Shown here: positions 27,801 to 35,060 of the stretch, one piece after another | How the letters are laid out: the number at the start of each line of letters is the position of its first letter | How positions within the stretch are numbered: the stretch's first letter is position 1 | Assembly: GCF_030818575.1 (NCBI RefSeq) | Contig: NZ_JAUTAL010000001.1 | Span: 372,001 to 436,000, forward strand | Reading direction: 5' to 3' | DNA: 64,000 nucleotides | DNA from: Chryseobacterium camelliae | GTDB lineage: Bacteria; Bacteroidota; Bacteroidia; Flavobacteriales; Weeksellaceae | Program-made: the position numbers and the translations under genes | Notes under the pieces: generated by a model | The model's database searches: none | The model's input: only the letters and a program-made list of their open reading frames with translations | Told to the model about the DNA's origin: nothing

Positions 27801-28764
27801 TTGGCAGGCAGTTGCAATAGGTACGTATATTGCTTTCGCTACCTATCTTGTTACAACAGCTTATTTAACTAAAGAACAAATCAGCTTAAAAGGCGGACTC
27901 AAGTCAATCTTTTTTGGAGCTGTCTCCTCAGCCGTGACCTTCGGAATAGGAAGCGCCTTCTCCAGTGCTGCAGGAGCTACCCAATTTGCTAAAAGTTTAG
28001 GAGATGCTGCGTTTTTAGTAAAAGCAGCAGCACATGGTATTGCTCAAGGAACGTTATCCTTGATGCAGAATGGGGATTTTAAACAATCTTTCTTTTCAGG
28101 ATTTTTCGGAAGTTTAGGAGCATCCGCTTTTGGAGCTGTTGCAGGTACTGCAGCAAATAGTGCCATAGGTACAATTGCATTTGGTGCCATCTCTGGAGGA
28201 ATTGGTTCAGAATTGTCAGGAGGGAATTTCTGGCAGGGCGCAGTCATTGGAGGTATTGTTGCTGGACTTAATCATGTCATGCACAGATCAAATGTTTTTT
28301 ATATAGAAAATGATGACAATAATGATAATAATGATGGTGGGAAAAAAAGCGACAGTGCAAATAATCGAAACACAAGCCATCATAAACCCGCACCAAAAAC
28401 TTTACCTGGATTTCCTAATGCTAAAAGAGCAAACAATAAAGGGAGTGGTAGAACAAGATGGAAAAATCCGGACGGAAATATCTTAGAATGGGATAAACAG
28501 CATGGTGATGTAGAAGTTTATAACAAAAAAGGGAAACATCTAGGATCAGCAAGGCCTGAAACAGGTGAAATGTACAAGCCCCCTGTAAAGGGAAGAACTA
28601 TTGATCCTATAATAAAAACAGGAATTGGAGTAACAATTTTGGTAGGTGGATTAAAACTAATAGATTTGGCAACGAAAAGACTTACACCGTTTTTAATGAC
28701 ACCAATAATGCAGATGCAGATGGATAATGTACAAAGTCCCAAGAACCAAAGAATAATTTTATGA
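21847..28764 (+). CDS. SpvB/VCBS/RHS polymorphic toxin with colicin E3-type ribonuclease C-terminus
   Basis: 2305 aa. Signal peptide 1-20. An SpvB/TcaC-like domain (about 95-330) includes LTYTSGSANGIAGYGWSLGG. FG-GAP/VCBS calcium-type motifs such as DFNGDGIPE and DLNGDGIQD lie near residues 400, 540, 656, 711 and 786. YD/RHS repeats fill about 1180-1900. The RHS core near 1931-1977 has GRLYDPLLRRFLNADEF and ends NDPSGEF. A Gly/Ala-rich hydrophobic zone (1980-2140) precedes the variable tip. Residues about 2186-2251 match the colicin E3 cytotoxic RNase: RTRWKNPDG, EWDKQHGDVEVY, KGKHLGS, PPVKGR. D2216, H2219 and E2223 have the spacing of E3 catalytic D510, H513 and E517; R2250 corresponds to R545. 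E3 nucleases cut 16S rRNA at the decoding centre. Unusually, a membrane-like helix (about 2255-2275) and a 30-residue tail follow. Confidence 0.92.
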   Translation: MKMRIFSSFILSLCSVMAFSQTILYQAESSTRTVQDPQTVVLAQGFTASSSVSNPFVAKIGPATENPGGGPADSNAGANNPSGTITSSQDQKFHDTKGNIDVNGAGQLQFTLPIALPPGIKNVAPQINLTYTSGSANGIAGYGWSLGGTTSISRIGKNIERNNAIRGVQLDYSDDYSFNGQRLILKSGEYGKDGAEYVTEKYSNIKIKSIGSLQGTAQNMNGPQYWEVTFEDGSQAWYGATDSNVEFSPGRTPLEYNIIKWRDVQGNYITYIYNQANNVSTISNIQWGGNDKINKPHFNSIQFNYTSRKLNEIAYVNEKEFIQNQLLKSIEVKANQNKFKKYIIDYEETSSSYQFVKNITEQNAADESATPVNIEYYTNAGSNEETNYQNAPSTTTTKKYGDFNMDGTTDYLEFVSDGNLRFKNSVYSSNNSTVNLSYDATKFKLENFKNAIPLVFKKDNYITNKMGLVVPVPKNTSVTYKKDYEFQIYSIDIQNQKLNFEYSKTMDYDSFTPLVLDDELDGCQTPSAPTLVEAQSHDFNGDGIPELIIKYRVTRICGSITTDPGPISSKFSSLSESSVGDEVEIPLSIDRKTNTEGTQDDTPTDEIGNGQTIKAFFSYVFFDLDQSLTIPQSIYKFETSSTNGSVGGTSQIRLADLNGDGIQDIIAQTYSQFSNVFNIKRDDFYNYSKVTVGNFSGTNFVGLPHTGMMFGDFNGDAKADIIVPQSSGSNVYKLYISNGNNFIISSVQLHPYQPNPVVLAQDSHNGFPESKCVYQTIDYYQYDVNDLDGDGKSEIIVSEVMVTDHEWASHNNQESTQYRVAVYSLNKIDNVNVSLFNQTDSSGKYTFYQTRVWTKSFSGQAIYFSQLSLNRDNQQIILIGKLSNCTGDNCNYIVNYGHPYLPTKSRIKTITQGGITTTALYQELNTYQDSNLYKPVKREQFPYYEMDIIPQSSIVTRLIQTGTSSLYQDFRYRGMISHFTGKGMIGFRQSARSSWYTNGYENTKIWAGTEIDPINEGLPIKEWAIRTTEESKIFPADISENNTQLLSLKITQYQTDKLVNGQILSTVADNDKKNMVISIIPKVIRSKDFLTGVVTEDTIIYGDYYLPAQKNSNINNGYAIENTLIDYYNDIAGVGSNYYIGRPKSKTNISQAYGDTKSAKEEYVYESNQLKSIKTWNRDNSAYVLETYNYDDFGNINQKVITNSTDAQTETVNSEYDPNGRFVVKKTDNLGLETYIIYNDFGQILSETDPDGNSKINTYDNWGKILKTKDNLLGVTAYQYEKDNNWNIIVTQYDSDGDVIKNYTNRQGQNYLTSTKAFGQGQFVHKQFSYDLIGRKIAEREPFYDGGPLQWNLTTYDDTTYPAKVTSTSFTGKKIETSVSGLITTMKETNPSDYGRINTKTVDALGNVVSTTDKGGAINFSYNAAGEQIEAKYAENVVITKYDTWGRKSEVNDPSNGIYKYEYNGFGQVKKVISPKGTKELIYNNLGQLITQKEISTTDGGLSTNKLITLAYDPKGRLISKSGTSNGKAYGSNISYDQQGRILSSSESSNGKYFIQKGITYDDKGRIISYEKQLYSSGTMTKVHIENVYSTWSGDLYQVKDKASGKILWELKEVNSKGQILSSKLGAVNITNTYDTTHGFLTSANQVNQNNTVILQMNYAFDAIKNELKNRTRGGDFNITEIFNYDDNNRLVNWTNPVTGQMSHNVYDVKGRIMENDQVGTMKYENSSKIYQPTGMTLNAKGEQNYTNDLIQTITYNENNDPVFIDGLKGDVAFQYGLSGMRQRVTYGGNFAADGDGKYTKFYSEDGSFEIQIDNSTGAEKHVIYIGGTPYESNIVFVKNYGETTGSYKFLHKDYLGSILAITDEAGNNLEQRHFDAWGNMTHYKKGLKSIITDRDQINVIISNGNLLLDRGYTSHEYFPEIGIIHMNGRLYDPLLRRFLNADEFIQDPTNTQNYNKYGYVLNNPLMFNDPSGEFIQVAAAAILFWQAVAIGTYIAFATYLVTTAYLTKEQISLKGGLKSIFFGAVSSAVTFGIGSAFSSAAGATQFAKSLGDAAFLVKAAAHGIAQGTLSLMQNGDFKQSFFSGFFGSLGASAFGAVAGTAANSAIGTIAFGAISGGIGSELSGGNFWQGAVIGGIVAGLNHVMHRSNVFYIENDDNNDNNDGGKKSDSANNRNTSHHKPAPKTLPGFPNAKRANNKGSGRTRWKNPDGNILEWDKQHGDVEVYNKKGKHLGSARPETGEMYKPPVKGRTIDPIIKTGIGVTILVGGLKLIDLATKRLTPFLMTPIMQMQMDNVQSPKNQRIIL

Positions 28765-29315
28765 TAAAAAGAGTAATAGAGGAATTTAGTATCGAGAATG
28801 AAATCATTAATCAAGAATATGATTTAGATATAACACCAAAAGAAATTATACGGGTGTTGGATGATTTTTCTTTAGCAGATGATGATAATGAAGATGAAAT
28901 ATATGGACAATATACATTATCTGAGGAGCAGATTCAAAAACTAAAGCCCTTTTTAAAAGATCCATTGTATGAAGATTTAGAAAAATATACATACGAATTA
29001 AGCTGCTATGAGGAACAGGAAGTTTCTGTCTCAGCTATACAAATGGAAAAGATAAGATCTGTGAAAGAATTTAGTAAATTATCAAATGAGATCAATAAAA
29101 GTTATGGTTTGGAAATTGATTCAAAGGAAATTTTGAAGATTTTAGATGACTTGTCAGTAGATGAAGATGATGAGAATCTTGATGAAGTATATAAGCTTAC
29201 AGATTCGCAAATTGAGAAATTAAAACCTTTTTTAAAAGAAAATCTTAATCAGAATATTGAAAAATATGATTATTATCTTTATCACTGGTACAATGAAGCA
29301 AGTACGGAAAACTAA
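28761..29315 (+). CDS. Candidate immunity protein, acidic with tandem internal duplication
   Basis: 184 aa, no signal peptide, strongly acidic (runs such as ADDDNEDE and DEDDENLDE). Two homologous halves are visible: residues 6-80 and 102-174 share a helix ending LDDFS or LDDLS, an acidic loop, then QIQKLKPFLK or QIEKLKPFLK, and an EKYxY end. The start overlaps the toxin stop by 4 bp (ATGA), so translation is probably coupled. Position, acidity and coupling all fit an immunity protein against the basic E3-like nuclease. It does not resemble the classical 85-aa E3 immunity protein as I recall it. Function is inferred from context. A terminator closes the operon. Confidence 0.75.
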   Translation: MIKRVIEEFSIENEIINQEYDLDITPKEIIRVLDDFSLADDDNEDEIYGQYTLSEEQIQKLKPFLKDPLYEDLEKYTYELSCYEEQEVSVSAIQMEKIRSVKEFSKLSNEINKSYGLEIDSKEILKILDDLSVDEDDENLDEVYKLTDSQIEKLKPFLKENLNQNIEKYDYYLYHWYNEASTEN

Positions 29316-29333
29316 ATAATATTCAGTTTAGAT

Positions 29334-29362
29334 CGTTACCACTGCAAATCGCAGTGGTAACG
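29334..29362 (+). terminator. Terminator of the toxin-immunity operon
   Basis: A perfect 12-bp stem (29334-29345 with 29351-29362) with a five-base loop, 18 bases after the stop of the immunity candidate. The T-rich stretch is slightly displaced downstream. Confidence 0.82.
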
Positions 29363-29565
29363 ACTATTGTTAATATTTTTATTTGGCATTTTCCATTATT
29401 AATTTAGTGTAATAAATATAATAGTCAATAATTTAAAAATTAATGTCAGAGATATAAAAGCTAATAAAAACATCTTTCAAATGAATTAGATAAATTGGAT
29501 GACCATACTGTATTTTCACAGGATAAAGATCCCTATTGTAACATTCCTTGATGAAGAATTATATA

Positions 29566-29700
29566 GTGGACTGGCCCCAAAAAGTTAAACACTTTTTAGG
29601 GGGCTTTTTAATTATGGGGATGCCAAAACACATTAAACAGTACCAAAAGAAATTAAAAAAACGGATTTATCAGAAAATTCTTCTTGAAATATCCTATCCT
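29566..29700 (+). mobile_element. Remnant of an insertion-sequence end
   Basis: GGACTGGCCCCAAAAAGTTA at 29568 is followed by an imperfect hairpin (CCAAAAAGT with ACTTTTT) and then an ATG frame MPKHIKQYQKKLKKRIYQ near 29620. This layout, terminal inverted repeat plus start of a basic transposase frame, is what the left end of an IS3-type element looks like in this group. The frame is cut short and runs into the 3' end of the quinol oxidase cluster. Assignment rests on pattern memory, with no full element or second end seen. Confidence 0.45.
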
Positions 29701-29710
29701 CCACCAATTT

Positions 29711-30016
29711 TCACATCATTCTGTTGGAAAGATCAGCCAATACCCAGATTGTCCCTCCGGCAGTGATCAGAAGCATGACCAATGAAAAAAGAACGAGCCA
29801 GAGATCTTCTTTATTTTTTTGTCTGAAGCTGAGGTGTAAGAAATATTTGAGCTGAACGATAATCTGGACAATGGCCAAAAGGGTGATGATCCAGAGAGCC
29901 TTGGTCCTGTCCAAACCGTACATTACCGTTGAGAAGGCGGCCAAAGTAATTCCTATACAAACAATTGTGGCTACAATATATCGGGTTAATTCTGTTTTAA
30001 ATTTTGTCGATTTCAT
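29711..30016 (-). CDS. cyoD: Cytochrome o ubiquinol oxidase subunit IV
   Basis: 101 aa from the ATG at 30016, which overlaps the cyoC stop as ATGA; an upstream in-frame extension is cyoC sequence read in another frame. Three hydrophobic helices and the pattern RTKALWIITLLAIVQIIVQL KYFLHL (split here at position 20) are characteristic of CyoD. This small subunit helps assemble the proton-pumping bo3 quinol oxidase in the inner membrane. Last gene of the cyoE-A-B-C-D cluster, with an IS-like remnant just beyond it. Confidence 0.88.
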   Translation of the reverse strand: MKSTKFKTELTRYIVATIVCIGITLAAFSTVMYGLDRTKALWIITLLAIVQIIVQLKYFLHLSFRQKNKEDLWLVLFSLVMLLITAGGTIWVLADLSNRMM

Positions 30017-30648
30017 AATGTACCAAATAAAAAGATGACCGAAAAAATACCGATCCAGACCAGATCCAGAAAATGCCAATAGACACCAAGGCAAAGCACC
30101 CGGCTTTTGGTAGCAAAGTCAAAGCCTCTGCTGTAGATTTGAAAGATCGTAACAAGCAACCAAACTAAACCGATTCCAATATGAAGACCGTGAAGGCCGA
30201 GCAGCGCGTACATCGATGACAGCCAGCCGCTTCTCGTAGGTACGCCGCCTGATTTGGCCATATCTGATAAATCGGTAATTTCAAAATATAGAAACAGAAA
30301 GCCAAGAATAAAGGTGATGATTAACCACAAGGCCATCATGTTTTTATTCTGTTTGTATTTCATGATCAGGCTCGATATCCCGAAAGTTAAGCTGCTTAAT
30401 AAAAGAAACAGAGTCTGATAAATGACACTTTTTAGATTGAACAAATCTTTCGGCCCGGGTCCGTCTGCCATGCCCATCATATTATGCGAAGAAGCATAGG
30501 TTGCGAACAGGATCCCAAAAATAATCAGATCACTCATTAAAAAAGTCCAGAAACCAAAAACAACTGTTTCTGTTTTCTTTTCCGGCTCGGGGCTGTCGTG
30601 CTCCAGATTTAGTCCCGGATGAATTGAATATTTTTTATCAAAAAACAT
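30013..30648 (-). CDS. cyoC: Cytochrome o ubiquinol oxidase subunit III
   Basis: 211 aa with five predicted membrane helices. FGFWTFLMSDLIIFGILFAT near residue 31 and LLGLHGLHIGIGLVW near residue 149 are standard for the subunit III family of heme-copper oxidases, and the length suits CyoC. It is part of the bo3 quinol oxidase complex. It overlaps cyoD by 4 bp and follows cyoB after 35 bases. Confidence 0.93.
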   Translation of the reverse strand: MFFDKKYSIHPGLNLEHDSPEPEKKTETVVFGFWTFLMSDLIIFGILFATYASSHNMMGMADGPGPKDLFNLKSVIYQTLFLLLSSLTFGISSLIMKYKQNKNMMALWLIITFILGFLFLYFEITDLSDMAKSGGVPTRSGWLSSMYALLGLHGLHIGIGLVWLLVTIFQIYSRGFDFATKSRVLCLGVYWHFLDLVWIGIFSVIFLFGTL

Positions 30649-30683
30649 AATACTTCTATTTTAAATTTTATTGGGTGAGGTTA

Positions 30684-32684
30684 TTATCTCTTTTGAGAAT
30701 AAATACTTTCCCAGGTTTCCTTTACTTCTTTCTTATCAAAAAAACTTGGTTTTATAATCATACAGGACCTCACAATAATGGAAACAATGATTGCTGAAAC
30801 GGCTAAGATCGCTAACCACCAGATATGCCAGATTAAACTAAATCCCATGATGAAAGAATAAGCGGCCATCTGAAAACCCATTGTTGATGGAGGAGCTAAT
30901 TCTATATCTTCATAATTTTCTATTTTATAGAGATCCTGTTCCTTTTGCTTTTTATTGTACCAAAAATCTCTGGAGTCTACTTTCGGAAGAACTGCAAAAT
31001 TCCATTCCGGAGGGGGAGAAGGGATAGACCACTCCAGGGTTCTGCCATCCCAGGGATCTCCTTTTGGGTCGGTTTGGGTATCCCTTTCAATATAGCTTAT
31101 GTAATAATCATAGATCAGAAAACTCAGCGCGCCAAGCATCATAAATGCGCCTATTCCGGAAACGATCAGCCAGGGTTGAAAAGAGGCATCATGAATTTCA
31201 GGAGAACGTCTAGGCAATCCCTGAAGACCCAGCCAATAGAGAGGCATAAATGTAAAAATAAAGCCGAAAATCCAGAGATAAGCTGAAATTTTACCGTACT
31301 TTTCGTTCAGAGAATATCCGAACATCTTCGGAAACCAGTAATGGATACCCGCCAACAGGCCGAACAATACCCCCGGAATAATTACATTATGAAAATGGGC
31401 TACCAGAAAAACCGAATTGTGCACCTGGAAATCAATCGACGGATTGGCCAGTAAGATTCCTGAAAGTCCCCCGATAACAAAAAGGATAAAAAACCCGATC
31501 AGGTAGATCATCGGAGTCGTCATCCGGATCTTTCCTCCGTACAGCGTAGCCATCCAGTCATAGACTTTGATTCCTGTAGGAATAGCAATGACCATGGTGG
31601 CAATTCCGAAAATTACATTAACATACGCACTTTGTCCCATGGTAAAAAAGTGGTGGAGCCAGACTGTAAAAGATATGACTGCTATCGACATGGTCGCAAT
31701 AACTAAAGATTTGTAACCATATAATACTTTAGAGGAAAAAGTACTTGAAATTTCTGAAAAGACACCAAAGGCCGGTAACACCAGAATATAAACTTCCGGA
31801 TGGCCGAACATCCAAAAAATATTGGCATAGTTCATCATATTTCCGCCTAGATCATTGGTGAAAAAATGCCATCCCAGATAACGGTCCGCAGCAAGCATCA
31901 AAGTGGAAGTTGTGATAGCCGGCATTGCGTAGATTAGCATAATGGATGAGCATAAAGCTGTCCAGGTGAACAAAGGCATCCTCATCAGCGTCATACCCGG
32001 AGTTCTTAACTTGTATATCGTTACAGTAAAATTGATTCCCGACATTAATGAACCGACTCCGGAAATAAAAACGGACCAGATCCAGTAATCGGGACCAACG
32101 TCCGGACTGAAATCAATACCGGTATAAGGAGGGTAGGCGGTCCAGCCTCCGGTCTCAAACCGGCCGATAACCAAAGACATCATCATTAAAGAGGCTCCGG
32201 CGAGTGTAAATCCTAAACTCATCTGGTTGAGAACCGGAAATGCAACATCCCTCGCACCGATCTGTAAAGGAACGATGTAATTCATCAATCCGATAATCAG
32301 CGGCATTGCCACAAAAAATATCATAATGGTACCGTGCGTGCTGAAAATCTGAGAAAAATGATCAGGCTCTATGATTCCGCCGTGCAGCGAGGTCATCTGC
32401 TGTACCCTTAGGATGATTCCTTCCATCACCGCCCTTATCAGCATAACGATCGCTATCGAAAGATACATGATCCCGATTTTTTTATGGTCAGGGCTTTTGA
32501 TCCAATTGTTCCAGAAATTTTTCCATAATTTATACCGGATAAGGATAAATATAATGGACACAAATCCCATGATGATGGCAAAGGCTCCTCCGCAGGCGAT
32601 CCAGTTGTTGAGGCTGGGTTCCTTGATCAGCGCAGAGAAAGGAAAAGAATTCCAGGATAATTTTCCGAAAATAGGGTTCATCAT
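30684..32684 (-). CDS. cyoB: Cytochrome o ubiquinol oxidase subunit I
   Basis: 666 aa with about 15 membrane helices, matching the long CyoB type. Visible motifs include THGTIMIFF (low-spin heme helix), the binuclear-centre segment GHPEVYILVLPAFG with the His-Glu-Val-Tyr cross-link motif, and the histidine pair in WLHHFFTMG. Later HFHNVIIPG carries ligands of the second heme. It oxidises ubiquinol or menaquinol, reduces oxygen to water and pumps protons. The start overlaps the cyoA stop by 4 bp. Confidence 0.96.
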   Translation of the reverse strand: MMNPIFGKLSWNSFPFSALIKEPSLNNWIACGGAFAIIMGFVSIIFILIRYKLWKNFWNNWIKSPDHKKIGIMYLSIAIVMLIRAVMEGIILRVQQMTSLHGGIIEPDHFSQIFSTHGTIMIFFVAMPLIIGLMNYIVPLQIGARDVAFPVLNQMSLGFTLAGASLMMMSLVIGRFETGGWTAYPPYTGIDFSPDVGPDYWIWSVFISGVGSLMSGINFTVTIYKLRTPGMTLMRMPLFTWTALCSSIMLIYAMPAITTSTLMLAADRYLGWHFFTNDLGGNMMNYANIFWMFGHPEVYILVLPAFGVFSEISSTFSSKVLYGYKSLVIATMSIAVISFTVWLHHFFTMGQSAYVNVIFGIATMVIAIPTGIKVYDWMATLYGGKIRMTTPMIYLIGFFILFVIGGLSGILLANPSIDFQVHNSVFLVAHFHNVIIPGVLFGLLAGIHYWFPKMFGYSLNEKYGKISAYLWIFGFIFTFMPLYWLGLQGLPRRSPEIHDASFQPWLIVSGIGAFMMLGALSFLIYDYYISYIERDTQTDPKGDPWDGRTLEWSIPSPPPEWNFAVLPKVDSRDFWYNKKQKEQDLYKIENYEDIELAPPSTMGFQMAAYSFIMGFSLIWHIWWLAILAVSAIIVSIIVRSCMIIKPSFFDKKEVKETWESIYSQKR

Positions 32685-33607
32685 TTATTTATTATTTGAT
32701 TGGGTGATCCGGCCTGTTTTGTAGGCGGAATGGGTTTCCCGTTATGATATTGCTGGATGATCCTTTTAAAAAGCATCGGTTCATTTAGGGTAAACGTAAG
32801 ATTGCTCACATTTAATTCCTTACGGAGTGTAGCTGCAGTACTTTGTTGTGAAATTTTTTCATACAGTTTAAAATCCAAAGCGTTTTTTGTACCGGAAGAA
32901 TTTTTGATCCACTTTTTCCATTCATCAGCAGTAACGGATTTTACGGTAAATGTTTCGGATGAAAAACCATCGCCGTTGTACTGTGTATTTTCGCCCATTG
33001 CGGTTCCTGTTGTATTGGCGATAAAATTTAACCGGCTCGTCATACTGGGCATCACATAGATTTGGCCGGCAAGAGAAGGGACAATAAAGCTCTGCATCAC
33101 CGTATCAGACGTTAAAACAAGTTGTATAGGGCGGTTTTCAGGAATAACTAAATTATTTACAGTAGCAATATGTTGGTCCGGGTAAATGAAAAGCCATTTC
33201 CAGTCCAATGCGACTACCTGAACAACCAAAGCGTCTTTGCCCAAGGGTTTATAAGGATCGAGTTTTGTCGTTGATTTGGCGAGCCAGAAACCGAGTATCA
33301 TTACAATAAGTACCGGGATTGCCCACATTAGAAGCTCCAGCTTACTGTTATATTCCCAGTTTGGCAGGTATTTTCCTTTTGTGCTGCCGTCTTTTCTCTT
33401 TCTAAATTTATAAATGATGATCGGGACACCTATTAAAACGGGCAAAATAGCAACCATCGTAATAAGTATCACCCGAAAGAAATGCTTTTTCTGTTCTGCG
33501 GCAATATCGCCCATGGGCTGTAGGAAACTGTGGCTTTCTGCAGAAAGACAGATAGGAAATAAAAGAATTACTAAAAAAATATAGTTAAAGTTCTTCATCT
33601 TTTTCAT
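32681..33607 (-). CDS. cyoA: Cytochrome o ubiquinol oxidase subunit II
   Basis: 308 aa. An N-terminal signal segment is followed by two membrane helices and a periplasmic cupredoxin-like domain. The sequence ALDWKWLFIYPDQHIATVNN is typical of CyoA, and the CuA cysteines of cytochrome c oxidase subunit II are missing (YNGDGFSSETF at that site), as expected for a quinol oxidase. E. coli CyoA is a lipoprotein, but here no lipobox is visible (PICLSAE). Second gene of the cluster, 23 bases after cyoE. Confidence 0.93.
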   Translation of the reverse strand: MKKMKNFNYIFLVILLFPICLSAESHSFLQPMGDIAAEQKKHFFRVILITMVAILPVLIGVPIIIYKFRKRKDGSTKGKYLPNWEYNSKLELLMWAIPVLIVMILGFWLAKSTTKLDPYKPLGKDALVVQVVALDWKWLFIYPDQHIATVNNLVIPENRPIQLVLTSDTVMQSFIVPSLAGQIYVMPSMTSRLNFIANTTGTAMGENTQYNGDGFSSETFTVKSVTADEWKKWIKNSSGTKNALDFKLYEKISQQSTAATLRKELNVSNLTFTLNEPMLFKRIIQQYHNGKPIPPTKQAGSPNQIINK

Positions 33608-33630
33608 GCTTTTAGGAATGATTTAAATAA

Positions 33631-34506
33631 TTAATTTTTTAAAATAACTAAAATAAAATTGAAGAAAACCGTTACGGAAAGCAATAACATGGTATACAGG
33701 GACAATAAAAAAACTTTTTTTGCCCATAGTTGTTCTTCCGTTTTTTTGATGTTAAAAACAGATAGCAGCCATACCGTACAAAAAGATAGGAAAAGACAGG
33801 ATAAAAGAATATTGAACTTTCCTGAAAAAAATAAAGCTACACAGCTGAGGATGTATAGACTGATGTAGATAAATAAATGGATTTTGGTCTTTGAAATTCC
33901 TTTTACCAATGGAAATAAAGGGATTTTTGCATGATCATATTCCGCTTTTCTATAGAGCGCTATCGCATAGGTGTGGGGAACCTGCCAGAAAAAGTAAATA
34001 AGAAAAAGCAGCACTGCATCACCATTGATCACAGGTTTAAGGGCAAAATATCCCATTAAAGGAGGGAATGATCCGGCTATCGCACCAATTTCAGTACTCA
34101 TATAATGTTTCCTCTTAAAAAAGACCGAATACAAAATAAGATAGCAGAAAAAACCGGCGACCCCCGCTAAAGCAGTATAAACCGTTGTAAATTTCCATAA
34201 AATAATCACCCCCGCACAGAAAATGAAGATTGCTGAAAAAAGGATTTCCCGTAAAGGATTTCTATAAAAAATGGTACTGCGATATTGGGTGCGCTTCATC
34301 AGCTCATCAATATCCCTGTCATACATATTATTAAAAATACAGGCTGAAGATATGATCAGTGAACTGCCCAGAATAAGAAAAAAGAAATGAATCCAGTGGA
34401 TGGGTAATTGAGCCGAATAGAAAAAGCCTGTACAGACCGCCATAAGGTTCCCCTTTACAATGCCTGGCTTAGAAAGATGATAATAATCTTTGACCTTTAC
34501 CTTCAA
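33631..34506 (-). CDS. cyoE: Protoheme IX farnesyltransferase (heme O synthase)
   Basis: 291 aa, a UbiA-type prenyltransferase with about eight membrane helices. The first aspartate-rich motif NNMYDRDIDELMKRT is intact, and HYMSTEIGAIAGSFPPLMGY matches heme O synthases. It converts heme B to heme O for the adjacent oxidase. It is first in this cluster, whereas in E. coli cyoE is last. No promoter consensus was found upstream. Confidence 0.93.
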   Translation of the reverse strand: MKVKVKDYYHLSKPGIVKGNLMAVCTGFFYSAQLPIHWIHFFFLILGSSLIISSACIFNNMYDRDIDELMKRTQYRSTIFYRNPLREILFSAIFIFCAGVIILWKFTTVYTALAGVAGFFCYLILYSVFFKRKHYMSTEIGAIAGSFPPLMGYFALKPVINGDAVLLFLIYFFWQVPHTYAIALYRKAEYDHAKIPLFPLVKGISKTKIHLFIYISLYILSCVALFFSGKFNILLSCLFLSFCTVWLLSVFNIKKTEEQLWAKKVFLLSLYTMLLLSVTVFFNFILVILKN

Positions 34507-35008
34507 TTTTGTAATAATTTTCCAACAGAAATCTTTTAATGCTTAATAAAAACAATTTACTTACAATCAATAGATTAAGTATGAATGTGCCTGTTTAATT
34601 TATTGATATTGTGCAAATTGAAGGCTAATCCCGGTGCATTCTTATCAACACATTAATACCTGTGAAATAATAAAAATACTAAAATTTGTCCAGCTTTATA
34701 TTAAAATTTTGAAAATAATGATTAATAAAGTGTATCAAATAGATTTCTGTGTATTCTGATTTTATGAGACTAATGCAGTGAATAATGAATCTGAAATATT
34801 TAGGATTTACATCGCCCTAAACCTTTCATCTCCCACAGGATATCAACAGGCCATGAAAGGAAACTAAAAGTAAATGGTGTGCATCCGGCGGAAGGACTAC
34901 TTTATTAGTGTGCGGCAGCAAGAATCTCTAAAGAATAAATACCGCATCATTATGGTAAGGATGTGAATGATATTTGATAAATAAAAGTTTATGGGATAAA
35001 ATTTTTGC
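34507..35008. other. AT-rich gap upstream of cyoE with a P450-reductase gene fragment
   Basis: About 500 bases without a gene. The only structure recognised is the 41-base segment at 34812-34852, described separately. Confidence 0.5.
34812..34852 (+). pseudogene. Fragment of a diflavin-reductase (P450-BM3-like) gene
   Basis: These 41 bases match 40995-41035 inside the fused P450/reductase gene at 39 positions. In the same reading frame they encode TFHLPQDINRP before a stop, identical to the intact protein, with one synonymous change (CCA for CCC). No further match was found on either side by eye. It looks like the leftover of a deleted paralogue. Confidence 0.6.
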
Positions 35009-35016
35009 TAAATTTG
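35009..35016 (+). promoter_or_regulatory. -7 promoter box of the bacteriocin-like peptide gene
   Basis: TAAATTTG matches TAnnTTTG, 44 bases before the ATG at 35061. Confidence 0.5.
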
Positions 35017-35060
35017 AGCATATGAATTATAAAATTTTATAACTAAACCAAATTATTATT

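Noticed and set aside
29711..30094. Longer CyoD start at 30094
   Set aside because: The first 26 codons are the cyoC coding region in another frame; the ATG at 30016 gives the normal CyoD N-terminus and an ATGA overlap.
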